A DNA stretch of 64,000 bases from an uncultured Muribaculum sp. (lineage in GTDB: Bacteria; Bacteroidota; Bacteroidia; Bacteroidales; Muribaculaceae), in assembly GCA_910589555.1 (NCBI GenBank), contig CAJUTE010000011.1, forward strand, positions 1 to 64,000. Reading direction: 5' to 3'. Below the pieces are notes generated by a model, which was given only the letters and a program-made list of their open reading frames with translations, was not told the DNA's origin and did not search any database. The translations under genes and the position numbers were made by a program. Positions within the stretch are counted from its first letter, which is position 1; each line of letters opens with the position of its first letter. This document shows positions 25,114-34,232 of this stretch, piece by piece.

Positions 25114-26177
25114 AAGTCAGTAGTATTGAGTCGTACAACCCAACCGTTGATGACAATCTTAGTATCTATCCAGTTATTATTACTGTCAAGGAAAAATATC
25201 ACGTTCCATTCCGATTCGCGGTCAAGATACTCCTGAGAGGGCATCGATGCATATTTCTCGCTCTTAAGAAGGAGAAGACACCTGATAAGGGGCACTGACA
25301 GCACAGGCTCGCCGGAAGCATGATTGGAAATCTCAAGCCGCATGGGAGCGTTGGCATACAGACGCGATGTGCTGAATTCGGCAAACGCCGCAATGGGAGC
25401 AACAGTTGCGTCATCGTCTGCGTCATCGTCAGCGATCAAGTTGCCGTAGGAGTCATATTTTGCATTTTCGTCGCCTTTCACCCAAGGATAGACATCGGTG
25501 TCCTGACCCAAGGGGAGGATGTTGTTGGCGTAGTCAAACATGAAGTTGTCGGCGCCTGTGATAGCAAAATCGAAGTCATCGCTGCTGATGGGGTTGCCGT
25601 TGACGTGCTGAAGCAACACGCGCACATTGTGAGTGTCGCACATCATGGGAAGTGTTGCCGTAGTGTAGGTGTTGGATTCGGGTTCAGGCACAGTGACCGT
25701 CAGTTCGCCATAGTAGAGCGAATGAAGCTTCACGCCGGGATTGGCGCCGATGCAGTTGGTGTTCATCGCCACGGTGAGCGAGTTCATCTCGGAACCGGCA
25801 CCGGGAATCGGTGAGAAGTGGAACGATGGCTTGTCGCACTGCATACCGCCGTAAGCGAGCAGATGATACTCGCCTGGGTCGAGTTTGAGAGCCATGCGGT
25901 AGTTCTCATCCTTGAGCGCGGATGTGGTCTCGGTGAGCGTGGTCACATATTTGTAGTCCGAATCATACACGAAAAGTGTCAGGCAATCCACCTGCGAGTA
26001 AAACGCGTTGGCAAACAGCATGTTGTAGTCATATACGAATCTCACCTCAATGCCCGAGCGGCACGGATCGAGATCTTCATATATGGCGCCATCGCATGAC
26101 GACAAGCTTACCATAGGAGCGGCGGCAATTGCCGCTCCTATGACAGACTTGGTAATGATTCGTTTTAATAGATTCAT
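25104..26177 (-). CDS. FimB/Mfa2 family fimbrial anchor subunit
   Basis: A 357-residue lipoprotein with lipobox LSSC near residue 28. The FimB/Mfa2 signature follows: YEDLDPCRSGIEVRFVYDYN, then ANAFYSQVDCLTLFVYDSDY and LDPGEYHLLAYGGM. In Porphyromonas Mfa2 caps the shaft base, anchors the pilus to the outer membrane and limits its length. It directly follows the Mfa1-type shaft gene by 21 bases, the conserved order. The Asp/Ala-rich loop ADDDADDDAT near residue 235 is a local oddity. Confident as to family; the anchoring role comes from the family. Confidence 0.88.
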   Translation of the reverse strand: MNLLKRIITKSVIGAAIAAAPMVSLSSCDGAIYEDLDPCRSGIEVRFVYDYNMLFANAFYSQVDCLTLFVYDSDYKYVTTLTETTSALKDENYRMALKLDPGEYHLLAYGGMQCDKPSFHFSPIPGAGSEMNSLTVAMNTNCIGANPGVKLHSLYYGELTVTVPEPESNTYTTATLPMMCDTHNVRVLLQHVNGNPISSDDFDFAITGADNFMFDYANNILPLGQDTDVYPWVKGDENAKYDSYGNLIADDDADDDATVAPIAAFAEFSTSRLYANAPMRLEISNHASGEPVLSVPLIRCLLLLKSEKYASMPSQEYLDRESEWNVIFFLDSNNNWIDTKIVINGWVVRLNTTDLWN

Positions 26178-26198
26178 TTTATTGAAATGAAGCGATTT

Positions 26199-27854
26199 TT
26201 AGAAATCAATAGTGTTAACTCGTACTACCCATGGAAGAGCCTGTACTGAGAGCTGGAAGTAAGTCTTGGGGGACTCATCGGGATCTTCGGGCTTTTCGGG
26301 ATCGGGGTCGTCGCCGGGATCACCGGGGTGTCCGAATTCATTGATAGTGTTGACTTTCAACTTGTAGACATTGTTACGAACTACGGCAAACTCCATCTGA
26401 CCCATGTTGATGGCATCACCATTGTTGTCATGACGGTTGTAGTAGTAATAGTAACAAGGATATACATTTTCAGAACCTACAGTCTCAGGGCGATAGATGG
26501 TGAAACCATCCTCAACAGTCGATTTGAGGTCGCCGTTAGCGTCCATGTTGTCAGCAGTGAAAAGCTCATTGTACAAAGCTGCAAGAGTAGTGGTGGGAGC
26601 CTCTTCAGCCTTAGCCTTAATGGCGTCCTTGTCACCATAGATATGACCTTCGTAAGCGTAGAGCACCTTACCTGAAAGAAGCATCTCATTTAGCTTGGTA
26701 TCGTTACCACCGCGAAGATAACCCTTGAAAATCACACCGGTAGTGATACCGTGCAGCTGTTCGTCGATGCCGGGGATAGTATTCTCGGTTGCATAGCGCC
26801 AGATCTTATAGCTGGTACCTGCACCCGGCTGCCAGTTTTCATCCTTGTCATCAGTAGTAAGGCTTGAAAGCATGGTGTAGTCGGCGTTGCCGGGAGCGAA
26901 GCCGGGAGCTGACATCGCGAAATCGAAATAAGATGATGCATCGCCGCGGGTATAAGTCGACTTGAAATCATAGTCGGTGCTGACAACCCAGTTGGTGGTG
27001 TTCTCACGCTCACACACTACGGGATTTGACCAGTCAGCGTTAGCCGACATCATGGGAAGATAGTTGAAAGTCTTCGACATATTGATGAGCGACATACCCA
27101 CGAGTTCAACATGACCCTCGATTTTTGTTTCATCATAAACGCTACTTACAGGATAGAAATTAGGCTTTGACTCACCTTTTACAGTAGTTGACTCGAAGTC
27201 GAAACGAGCCGCAGCACGCTGCACCTTCACTGTACCGAGATCAATCGGGTTCTTGATGGTAGAGTTCTGCATCACTTCTACAAGGGGAAGTTCCTTAGAA
27301 CAGAGGTCGCGGTTGGTCATCAAGAAATTGTTTGCCATCCAGATGGGAGCATTCGCATCCAATGAAGCGTTGAAGTCGGTGAATGAAGCGCCAACTTGCA
27401 GAGTTTCCACCTTTGACATGATATCAGTAGTGGGGTTACAGTAAGCGAACACGAAAATCTTCTCCCCGGCTTTCGCCAAAATCTCGGGCGACTTGATGCG
27501 TACAGTGAATTTCGGGAGATTTGCACCGTCAGAATTGTCCTCAGTTGCATCAGCCTGAGCGAATGCGATGAACTTGTAGTCAACTCCTGTTCCGTTCTGC
27601 ACCTGGTCGGCAAGCACAATAAGCACCGAGTTGATGTGGTTTTCACTGTCCTGACCGATTTCATAACCTGCATCAGAGTTGGTGTTGTCATCAGGAGTCA
27701 CTGTTACGCTTCGCGAACCGGCGGTGGGCAGACTTAGCGTCAAGCGGGCTGCTATACCCTCTTCCGGCATTTCAATCACGCTCGGACGGTCCTCATTGCT
27801 GTCGCAAGATGCCATCATAAGAGCGGCAAGGATTCCAAAAGTTACCTTTTTCAT
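26199..27854 (-). CDS. Mfa1 family major fimbrial subunit
   Basis: A 551-residue type V pilus shaft protein. The signal is short, with lipobox MMASC (Cys about 16). TAGSRSVTV near residue 50 offers an Arg site for the Rgp-like protease that removes the first strand. The C-terminus NNVYKLKVNTINEFG, a Pro/Asp-rich linker of about 20 residues, then YFQLSVQALPWVVR, is the Mfa1 hallmark and supplies the donor strand. It lies between the DUF3868 gene upstream and mfa2 downstream. Expression probably depends on the invertible promoter at 30229-30259. Confidence 0.88.
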   Translation of the reverse strand: MKKVTFGILAALMMASCDSNEDRPSVIEMPEEGIAARLTLSLPTAGSRSVTVTPDDNTNSDAGYEIGQDSENHINSVLIVLADQVQNGTGVDYKFIAFAQADATEDNSDGANLPKFTVRIKSPEILAKAGEKIFVFAYCNPTTDIMSKVETLQVGASFTDFNASLDANAPIWMANNFLMTNRDLCSKELPLVEVMQNSTIKNPIDLGTVKVQRAAARFDFESTTVKGESKPNFYPVSSVYDETKIEGHVELVGMSLINMSKTFNYLPMMSANADWSNPVVCERENTTNWVVSTDYDFKSTYTRGDASSYFDFAMSAPGFAPGNADYTMLSSLTTDDKDENWQPGAGTSYKIWRYATENTIPGIDEQLHGITTGVIFKGYLRGGNDTKLNEMLLSGKVLYAYEGHIYGDKDAIKAKAEEAPTTTLAALYNELFTADNMDANGDLKSTVEDGFTIYRPETVGSENVYPCYYYYYNRHDNNGDAINMGQMEFAVVRNNVYKLKVNTINEFGHPGDPGDDPDPEKPEDPDESPKTYFQLSVQALPWVVRVNTIDF

Positions 27855-27902
27855 TTACGATTTGTGTTGTTTTAAGATTAGTACTATGATTTTTTTCTCT
27901 AA

Positions 27903-29336
27903 TTATTTGTTTCGTTCATTGTATTCCATGACCTCCTTGAGCTGCGCAAAGGCATCGGCTGCTTGCTTAAGACCGCGTGAAGCTGCTTTCTCAAAAAGTT
28001 CAAGAGCCTTCTCATTGTTCATCTCCTTAGCCTCGACAAGACCTGTGGCATATATAGCTTCAGGGGTGTCGCCCGCCTTAGCGAGATAAGCGCGAGCCTT
28101 GGAGAGCTCGCCGCGCTGAAGAGCGATGTTGGCGGCGTTAAGGTTGGCGGTCTCGTTGTTGGGGAACATACGCACGGCAGTCTCAAACACGTCGCAATAC
28201 TCTTCCGAACCGGGCTCGTAGCTCTGAGCCACAAGGAACAGCTCGTTCAACGACAGATTCTGCGGCGCGGTGGCGAGCACTTTCTTTATCTCATCGACTG
28301 AGGTGAATGTGCGCACGATGTAGTTGATGGTGTAGTCAGAGTGACGCAACGCCGGATACTCCTCTTTGAGAAGGAAAGCGTATTGCTGCGGATAGGTCGA
28401 CTTGATCTTGTTGTCCTTGGGATCGGGAGCGAGGTCGCTGTCGATGATGGCAAGTATGCCCTCCTTGTTGGCGATGTCGCTTGCCTCCACATAGCGGCGG
28501 AGTCCTTCCCAGTCCTCCGGCTCATAGGAAGTGTGCATTATCTCCGGATCGAAAGCGTAGAGACGCTGCACGTAGTCCTTCAACGTGGCGGTACGGCCTT
28601 TTGCGAGACGCACGTTGTTGGTGTAGGATCCTTCAGGCGAAGCATATCCCTTGATGGTGAATGAGGTGATTTTCACATTCAGGTCATTGCGCACCACGTC
28701 GATGGTCTTGCGTATTTTGGCAAGCTCCTCGGGATTGCGACGGTAGTCGGGATACAGCTCGGTGCGGTTCACGGGGAAGTCGATGTAAGCCGAGCCTTTG
28801 AGGTCGCGCATCTTCACCGCCTCAGCCTCGGGTGTGATGAACGCATACTGCGGAGCAAACACGCGGGGCTTGTAATCCAGATGCACCAACGGCATGGCTT
28901 CAAGCGGCATATCGCATCCGCAATCGCTCTGACCGTATTCTATCGAAAGGTCGGAAATCTCCATCCACGGCTCATAGTCAATCACCGACTGATAGTTGAT
29001 CATGAGATCTTTTCCACTTCTGTATAAAAGATAGGAATGAGGTGTAGCATCGTTGCGGAGACGATAGTAGTAACGGTTTCTGCCTGAGATCACTACCTCA
29101 GGAAAGCGGTAGGTCTCCCCTGCCTTGCCGTTAAGCACCGGCACGAGCATTGTTTCAGAGCTTCCGCCCTGTTTCAACAGGCGAGTGTCGATATCCATGT
29201 TGAGAATCAACTTACTCTGCGAACGCTCCACTTTTATTCCATTGAGCCCTACCGAACCTTCAAACATGTCTACGTTCAGGGCATGGCAGCCAAATATTCC
29301 TGCCAATAGAAATATGACAAAAAGGGTATTTTTCAT
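27903..29336 (-). CDS. DUF3868 domain protein of the pilus locus
   Basis: A 477-residue periplasmic or outer-membrane-associated protein. A signal peptide (residues 1-19) precedes a DUF3868 domain (about 20-150, ending YKPRVFAPQYAFITPEAEAV). An OmpA-like segment follows (about 190-290, FTIKGYASPEGSYTNNVRLA with the peptidoglycan-binding pattern). The C-terminal third is helical with TPR-like repeats (NETANLNAANIALQRGELSK, then EKALELFEKAASRGLKQAAD). Proteins of this kind sit upstream of Mfa1-type pilins and probably brace the pilus machinery to the wall. It starts 28 bases after the DUF3575 gene. The assembly role is inferred from context. Confidence 0.82.
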   Translation of the reverse strand: MKNTLFVIFLLAGIFGCHALNVDMFEGSVGLNGIKVERSQSKLILNMDIDTRLLKQGGSSETMLVPVLNGKAGETYRFPEVVISGRNRYYYRLRNDATPHSYLLYRSGKDLMINYQSVIDYEPWMEISDLSIEYGQSDCGCDMPLEAMPLVHLDYKPRVFAPQYAFITPEAEAVKMRDLKGSAYIDFPVNRTELYPDYRRNPEELAKIRKTIDVVRNDLNVKITSFTIKGYASPEGSYTNNVRLAKGRTATLKDYVQRLYAFDPEIMHTSYEPEDWEGLRRYVEASDIANKEGILAIIDSDLAPDPKDNKIKSTYPQQYAFLLKEEYPALRHSDYTINYIVRTFTSVDEIKKVLATAPQNLSLNELFLVAQSYEPGSEEYCDVFETAVRMFPNNETANLNAANIALQRGELSKARAYLAKAGDTPEAIYATGLVEAKEMNNEKALELFEKAASRGLKQAADAFAQLKEVMEYNERNK

Positions 29337-29364
29337 ACTATAATTGTGTAATCGTATGAGATAA

Positions 29365-29949
29365 TCAGAATGTATATACCAGATTTATAGCCGCTTTAGT
29401 GGGACCTACGTAGTGCACCGGTTTATCTTTGTATTCCGGGGTTCCACACTCGGCGCAAGGGTAAGCCGTGGCTCTGGAATAGACCCATCCGAAGCCTATC
29501 TCAGCCTCAATGTTCCAATGGCGCGACATGATCCATGAGTAACCGTAGGCAACGCCCACACCTCCATACCAACCCTCGTAGCGATGTTTTTTGAAGTCGC
29601 CGAGCTTATTGCCGAGGAGATTGAAGTTGGGGAAATCCATGTTGCCAATGTTATACTGCCCCACAAGTCCGTGAGCGGCAACAAAATGACCTTGCCACTC
29701 CTGGCAAAACCAGTAGCGGAGTTCGGGCTGAGCAAGCCAGTGCCTCCACCGGCGTTCATTGACAGTCCACGCATTGAAATTGCCCGAAAGGTCAAACGTC
29801 CATTTCGGAGCGAGACGGGCTTCAGCACCTGCGTTCACAGTAAGAAGCGCATCATAAAGGAGATTGGTCTTAATCGCAAATTCCTGAGCTTTAACCGAAT
29901 AACTCCATGTCAGTAAAAACAGTAATAATAGAATTACTTTTCTCATCAC
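29365..29949 (-). CDS. DUF3575 outer-membrane protein
   Basis: A 194-residue small beta-barrel protein, first gene of the pilus operon. After a signal peptide (about residues 1-21, ending VKAQ) comes the DUF3575 core: FAIKTNLLYDALLTVNAGAE, RRWRHWLAQPELRYWFCQEW, FVAAHGLVGQYNIG and WYGGVGVAYGYSW. It ends in an aromatic residue (LVYTF), as do outer-membrane proteins that need BAM recognition. DUF3575 and DUF3868 genes regularly pair in front of type V pilin genes. The exact function is unknown. Its leader is long (about 270 nt to the predicted start). Confidence 0.85.
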   Translation of the reverse strand: MMRKVILLLLFLLTWSYSVKAQEFAIKTNLLYDALLTVNAGAEARLAPKWTFDLSGNFNAWTVNERRWRHWLAQPELRYWFCQEWQGHFVAAHGLVGQYNIGNMDFPNFNLLGNKLGDFKKHRYEGWYGGVGVAYGYSWIMSRHWNIEAEIGFGWVYSRATAYPCAECGTPEYKDKPVHYVGPTKAAINLVYTF

Positions 29950-30013
29950 TTAAATTTTTCTTTATGTGTAATTTCATTGGGATAGCTCCCTGAAGTATGA
30001 CAAAATAACAGTC

Positions 30014-30047
30014 CGGATGACGTATCCGCTATCTGACACACGTGTGT
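30014..30047. promoter_or_regulatory. Palindromes in the pilus leader
   Basis: CGGAT-GACGT-ATCCG (30014-30028) and the perfect 12-bp palindrome ACACACGTGTGT (30036-30047) lie between the invertible segment and the first pilus gene. Either could be a regulator site or an RNA hairpin in the leader. There is no direct evidence of a binding protein. Confidence 0.35.
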
Positions 30048-30153
30048 TATAAGTGATTCTACAACAGTCCGTTACGAGCATTGCAAAATCGATTACAAGG
30101 GGATTTGCCATGGCGGTTTATACCATTGCAAATTTATGGGCCTTATAGCGTAA

Positions 30154-30425
30154 CTCTTGCTAAGAGAAGAATATCTCTTGCTAAGAGATACTCATCTTAA
30201 AAATTAGTTTAGGTTGCACTACGCACTACAAAGTTGCGAAATATTTTAGAATCATACAATTATTTCCAATATTTAAAGTCTTATTTTAAGACTATTTAAC
30301 CCTAAAAGGATTATCGCTATTAAAATATATTTAACGGATATTTAGCTATTCTCGCAAATAAAGACACCATACATACCTATTTATCAACAAATTATCTGCA
30401 TTCACAATCTCTTAGCAAGAGATAT
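30154..30425. repeat. Invertible DNA segment with 19-bp inverted repeats
   Basis: A perfect 19-bp inverted repeat occurs at 30171-30189 (ATATCTCTTGCTAAGAGAT) and 30407-30425 (its reverse complement), enclosing 217 bp. Each copy is itself an imperfect dyad, CTCTT-GCT-AAGAG, where the asymmetric GCT gives direction, as at recombinase crossover sites. A third, 14-bp partial copy lies at 30154-30167, 21 bp from the left copy and in direct orientation. The enclosed DNA is AT-rich, has no ORF and holds a promoter now pointing left into the pilus operon. No recombinase gene is nearby, so one would act in trans. Confidence 0.75.
30229..30259 (-). promoter_or_regulatory. Promoter within the invertible segment, facing the pilus operon
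   Basis: On the minus strand TTG (30257-30259), exactly 20 bp, then CAACTTTG (30229-30236) matches the -33/-7 pattern with one -7 mismatch. The spacing is the same as in other promoters here. Transcription would start near 30222 and cross the left repeat into the DUF3575 gene. After inversion it would face malate dehydrogenase instead. A perfect AT-rich hairpin (30277-30283 with 30287-30293) stands just upstream. Confidence 0.6.
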
Positions 30426-30539
30426 ATGAGTTAATATTAGTTAACAGTACAATTGTCTCTATATCGGCGCCGGATCAAACAAATCATACCGTGAAATTGT
30501 TAATGTTGAATATAACCTGATTTAATAATATTCATAGGT

Positions 30540-31553
30540 ATGAACTTCTTAACAATAGACAAATTGGTCATTGTCGGCGCTGCCGGAATGATCGGATCAA
30601 ACATGGCGCAAACCGCTATCATGATGAGGCTGACCCCTAACATCTGTTTATATGACCCCTACGGACCGGCATTGGAGGGAGTGGCTGAAGAGCTTCTGCA
30701 ATGCGGATTTGAAGGAGTAAATATCACCTACACCACCGATGTGAAAGAGGCGTTGACCGGAGCAAAATATATCGTAAATTCCGGAGGCGCCGCACGTAAG
30801 GCTGGAATGACCCGCGAGGACCTTCTGAAAGGAAACGCTGCCATAGCTGAACAATTCGGAAAGGACGTGAGAGCTTATTGCCCCGACGTGAAACACATCA
30901 CGGTGATATTCAATCCCGCCGACATCACGGGTCTTATCACCCTACTCTATTCAGGGCTTAAACCGACACAGGTGACCACTCTTGCCGCTCTCGACAGCAC
31001 ACGTCTGCGCAACGAACTCGCAAAGCAGTTCAAGATGCCTGCCGATGAAATAGTGAATTGCCGCACCTACGGCGGTCACGGCGAGCAGATGGCAGTGTTC
31101 GCATCAACCACCACTGTCAACGGCAAGCCGCTCACCGAAATCATAGGAACCGCAGAACTTCCCGACAAGGAGTGGGATGAATTGAAGACACGCGTGATCC
31201 AGGGCGGAAAACGCATCATAGAGCTTCGTGGACGTTCCTCATTCCAGAGCCCGTCATATCTGTCGATTGAGATGATTGCCGCCGCAATGGGTGGCGCTCC
31301 GTTCCGCTGGCCTGCCGGAGTATATGTGAACAACGACCGCTTCAGCCATATAATGATGGCTATGGAAACTTGCATCACTAAAGACGGCGTGACCTGCAAA
31401 CCTATCAAGGGAACTCCCGAAGAGGAGAAGGAACTCGAACAGAGCTACAAGCATCTTTGCACCCTGCGTGACGAGGTGATCGAGATGGGTGTGATGCCTC
31501 CTATCAGCGAATGGAGCAAGCTCAACCCCTATCTTGACGCTCACACCTGCTAA
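30540..31553 (+). CDS. mdh: Malate dehydrogenase
   Basis: A 337-residue NAD-dependent dehydrogenase of the malate/lactate family, interconverting malate and oxaloacetate. The Rossmann loop is IVGAAGMIGSNMAQ (about residues 11-24), with an Asp (LYDPYG) that selects NAD. Substrate and catalytic elements are NSGGAARKAGMTR, VIFNPADI, LDSTRLRNEL and YGGHGEQMAVF, with the proton-relay His. The family is certain; malate over lactate is likely because Bacteroidales use this step in the reductive branch to succinate. It is divergent from the pilus operon across the invertible region, so inversion could place a promoter toward it. Confidence 0.85.
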   Translation: MNFLTIDKLVIVGAAGMIGSNMAQTAIMMRLTPNICLYDPYGPALEGVAEELLQCGFEGVNITYTTDVKEALTGAKYIVNSGGAARKAGMTREDLLKGNAAIAEQFGKDVRAYCPDVKHITVIFNPADITGLITLLYSGLKPTQVTTLAALDSTRLRNELAKQFKMPADEIVNCRTYGGHGEQMAVFASTTTVNGKPLTEIIGTAELPDKEWDELKTRVIQGGKRIIELRGRSSFQSPSYLSIEMIAAAMGGAPFRWPAGVYVNNDRFSHIMMAMETCITKDGVTCKPIKGTPEEEKELEQSYKHLCTLRDEVIEMGVMPPISEWSKLNPYLDAHTC

Positions 31554-31580
31554 GCGAAATTCACTCCTCATATAAATCAA

Positions 31581-31609
31581 AAAAAAGCTCGCCATCGGCG
31601 AGCTTTTTT
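31581..31609. terminator. Bidirectional terminator between mdh and the phosphorylase gene
   Basis: A perfect 13-bp stem (31581-31593 with 31597-31609, loop ATC) has A6 on the left arm and T6 on the right arm. It works in both directions and lies between two convergent genes. Confidence 0.9.
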
Positions 31610-31634
31610 AATATAGATACCGGAATTCCGGTTA

Positions 31635-34193
31635 TTATACCCAAAGTACGTAAGCGAAATCCTGACGGTGAGGAAGGTTGGGATTCCAGGGATATACGCG
31701 GAAAGCGTAACGGAACACACCTGATTCACGCATCTTGGACTTGAGCTGGTAAGTGAGACGGTTGCCCTCCTGTCCTACTACGCGGAACGGTTCAGTAGCA
31801 ACCAGATTCTCTTCGCCATTCTCAACCTTGTAAATGACCATTTCAACCTCAAGATCGCGGCCGAGACCGTTGGTGTCAAGCACGATGGTGGTGGTGAAAG
31901 GTTCGCCGGTCTTGCCTGCGCCTGCCTCAGGTGACTCTTCGATAGACTCAACCTTAACGCCTGACCATGCAGCGGCAACTTTTTCCTTCCATTCCACAAT
32001 CTCCTTAGCGAGAGCGAAGTGGTTTGCCTTAAGTTTCTTGGTGCGATGAGCCTCCTTGTCGTAGAAGCGAGCGATGTAGTCGTCGATCATACGCTTCATA
32101 GTGAAGTTAGGAGCGATCTTTGCCACAGAGTTTCTGATGTATTGGATCCACTCGGGAGAATATCCGCGAGAGTTCTTGGCGAAGTACAAGGGGATGATCT
32201 CGTTTTCAAGCATCGAGTAGATGGTAGCGGCGTCAAGCTGATCCTGCTGACCCTGGTCAGTGAATGTGCGCTTGTCGGTAAGAGCCCATCCGGCTTTTTC
32301 TGAGAACTTGTAGCCTTCATACCACCATCCGTCGAGCACTGAGAAGTTGAGCACGCCGTTCATCTCGGCTTTCTCACCTGATGTACCTGATGCTTCAAGA
32401 GGACGGGTAGGAGTATTCAACCAGATGTCAACACCTGACACAAGGCGTTTTGCCACGATCATGTCATAGTTCTCAAGGAAGATGATCTTGCCGAGGAACT
32501 GAGGCATACGTGAAATCTCAACGATGCGCTTGATAAGACCCTGACCGGCGCCATCGGCGGGGTGAGCCTTTCCGGCAAAGATGAACTGAACCGGGAACTG
32601 AGGATTGTTGACAATCGCAGAAAGGCGGTCGAGGTCAGAGAAAAGAAGGTGGGCACGCTTGTAAGTAGCGAAACGGCGAGCGAAACCGATGATCAACGCA
32701 TTGGGATTGATCTTGTCGATGATCGACATGATGCGTGAAGGATCGCCTTGGTTCTTAAGCCACTTTTCACGGAAGTCACGGCGAACGAAGTTGATGAACT
32801 TGTTCTTCATTGTCATACGGAGGTTCCAGATCTCATCGTCGGAAACGTCGTAGATCTTTTCCCAGTACTTCATGTCGCTCTGGTGCTGGAAGAATTCAGG
32901 ACCGAAAGTCTTTTCATACAAAGCCTTCCATTCTGAAGCTGCCCAAGTAGGCATGTGCACACCGTTGGTCACGTAACCCACGTGAGATTCACGCCAGTTG
33001 TAGCCCTTCCATATTCCTGAGAACATCTTCTTTGACACTTCTCCGTGAAGCCAGCTCACACCGTTTGCCTCCTGGCAAGTGTTGAGAGCGAACACGCTCA
33101 TGGAGAAACGCTCGTTGGTGTCGGGATTCTCGCGGCCCATGTTCATGAGATCCTGCCAAGAGATGCCGAGTTTTGCGGGATATTCACCCATATATTTGCC
33201 GAAGAGACCTTCGTCAAAGTAGTCGTGACCGGCAGGAACCGGAGTATGCACAGTGTAGAGGCTTGATGCGCGCACCACCTCAAGAGCTTCATTGAATGTG
33301 AGCTTGTCATCCTGCACATAATCCACAAGACGCTGCAAGTTCAACAATGCGGCATGACCTTCATTGCAGTGGAACAACTCAGTCTTCACGCCGAGTTTCT
33401 TCAACATAAGCACACCACCGATGCCGAGAAGGTATTCCTGCTTGATGCGGTTTTCCCAATCGCCACCATAAAGCTGGTGAGTGATCTGACGGTCAAACTC
33501 GCTGTTCATGTCGAAGTCAGTGTCAAGCAGATACAACTTCATGCGGCCCACGTTGACACGCCAGATGTGAGAATAAACAATTCTGCCGGGATAAGGCACT
33601 TCAAGAATCATCGGGTGACCCTCTGAATCAAGAACCTGCTCGAGAGGAAGCTCGTTGAAGTTCTGCGGCTCATAGTTGGCGATCTGCTGACCGTCAACTG
33701 AAAGAGTCTGGGTGAAATAACCGTAACGGTAAAGGAAACCGACAGCGGTCATGTCTACGCAGCTGTCAGAAGCCTCTTTAATATAGTCGCCGGCAAGCAC
33801 ACCGAGACCGCCGGAATAAATCTTAAGAGCATTGCAAAGACCGTACTCCATAGAGAAGTATGCCACTGAAGGCACGTCCTTGCGCATAGGAACCTTCATG
33901 TATTCCTTGAAGTCAGCATAAACGGCTTCAATACGACGCATCAACACATCATCCTTGATGATTTCCTGAAGACGGTCGAAACCGAGACGCTGGAGAAGCA
34001 TGACAGGGTTTTCACCCACTGCACGCCACAAGTCAGGGTTCAAATCGCGGAAGAGAGACTTACCCTCGCTGTTCCACACCCACCAGAGGTTGCGGGACAT
34101 AACTTCGAGGGGTTTGAGCTTTGACGGCAATTCATTCTTTACCGTAATGTCACGCCACACAGGGGCGTTGGTGTTGCTCACTTGTAATTTCAT
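31635..34193 (-). CDS. glgP: Alpha-glucan (glycogen) phosphorylase, GT35
   Basis: An 852-residue phosphorylase that releases glucose 1-phosphate from glycogen or maltodextrin. It begins with the DUF3417 domain typical of the short GlgP type (about residues 20-130, [18 protein letters not shown]). The catalytic core follows: [30 protein letters not shown], then the pyridoxal-phosphate region [20 protein letters not shown] near 600, where Lys carries the cofactor, and [17 protein letters not shown]-terminal beta domain closes the protein. It starts 39 bases after the glycogen synthase gene on the same strand, so synthesis and breakdown enzymes share an operon. Confidence 0.93.
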   Translation of the reverse strand: MKLQVSNTNAPVWRDITVKNELPSKLKPLEVMSRNLWWVWNSEGKSLFRDLNPDLWRAVGENPVMLLQRLGFDRLQEIIKDDVLMRRIEAVYADFKEYMKVPMRKDVPSVAYFSMEYGLCNALKIYSGGLGVLAGDYIKEASDSCVDMTAVGFLYRYGYFTQTLSVDGQQIANYEPQNFNELPLEQVLDSEGHPMILEVPYPGRIVYSHIWRVNVGRMKLYLLDTDFDMNSEFDRQITHQLYGGDWENRIKQEYLLGIGGVLMLKKLGVKTELFHCNEGHAALLNLQRLVDYVQDDKLTFNEALEVVRASSLYTVHTPVPAGHDYFDEGLFGKYMGEYPAKLGISWQDLMNMGRENPDTNERFSMSVFALNTCQEANGVSWLHGEVSKKMFSGIWKGYNWRESHVGYVTNGVHMPTWAASEWKALYEKTFGPEFFQHQSDMKYWEKIYDVSDDEIWNLRMTMKNKFINFVRRDFREKWLKNQGDPSRIMSIIDKINPNALIIGFARRFATYKRAHLLFSDLDRLSAIVNNPQFPVQFIFAGKAHPADGAGQGLIKRIVEISRMPQFLGKIIFLENYDMIVAKRLVSGVDIWLNTPTRPLEASGTSGEKAEMNGVLNFSVLDGWWYEGYKFSEKAGWALTDKRTFTDQGQQDQLDAATIYSMLENEIIPLYFAKNSRGYSPEWIQYIRNSVAKIAPNFTMKRMIDDYIARFYDKEAHRTKKLKANHFALAKEIVEWKEKVAAAWSGVKVESIEESPEAGAGKTGEPFTTTIVLDTNGLGRDLEVEMVIYKVENGEENLVATEPFRVVGQEGNRLTYQLKSKMRESGVFRYAFRVYPWNPNLPHRQDFAYVLWV

Positions 34194-34232
34194 AAATATA
34201 ACAATTAATTTACTATGTTCTATGTCTGTAGA

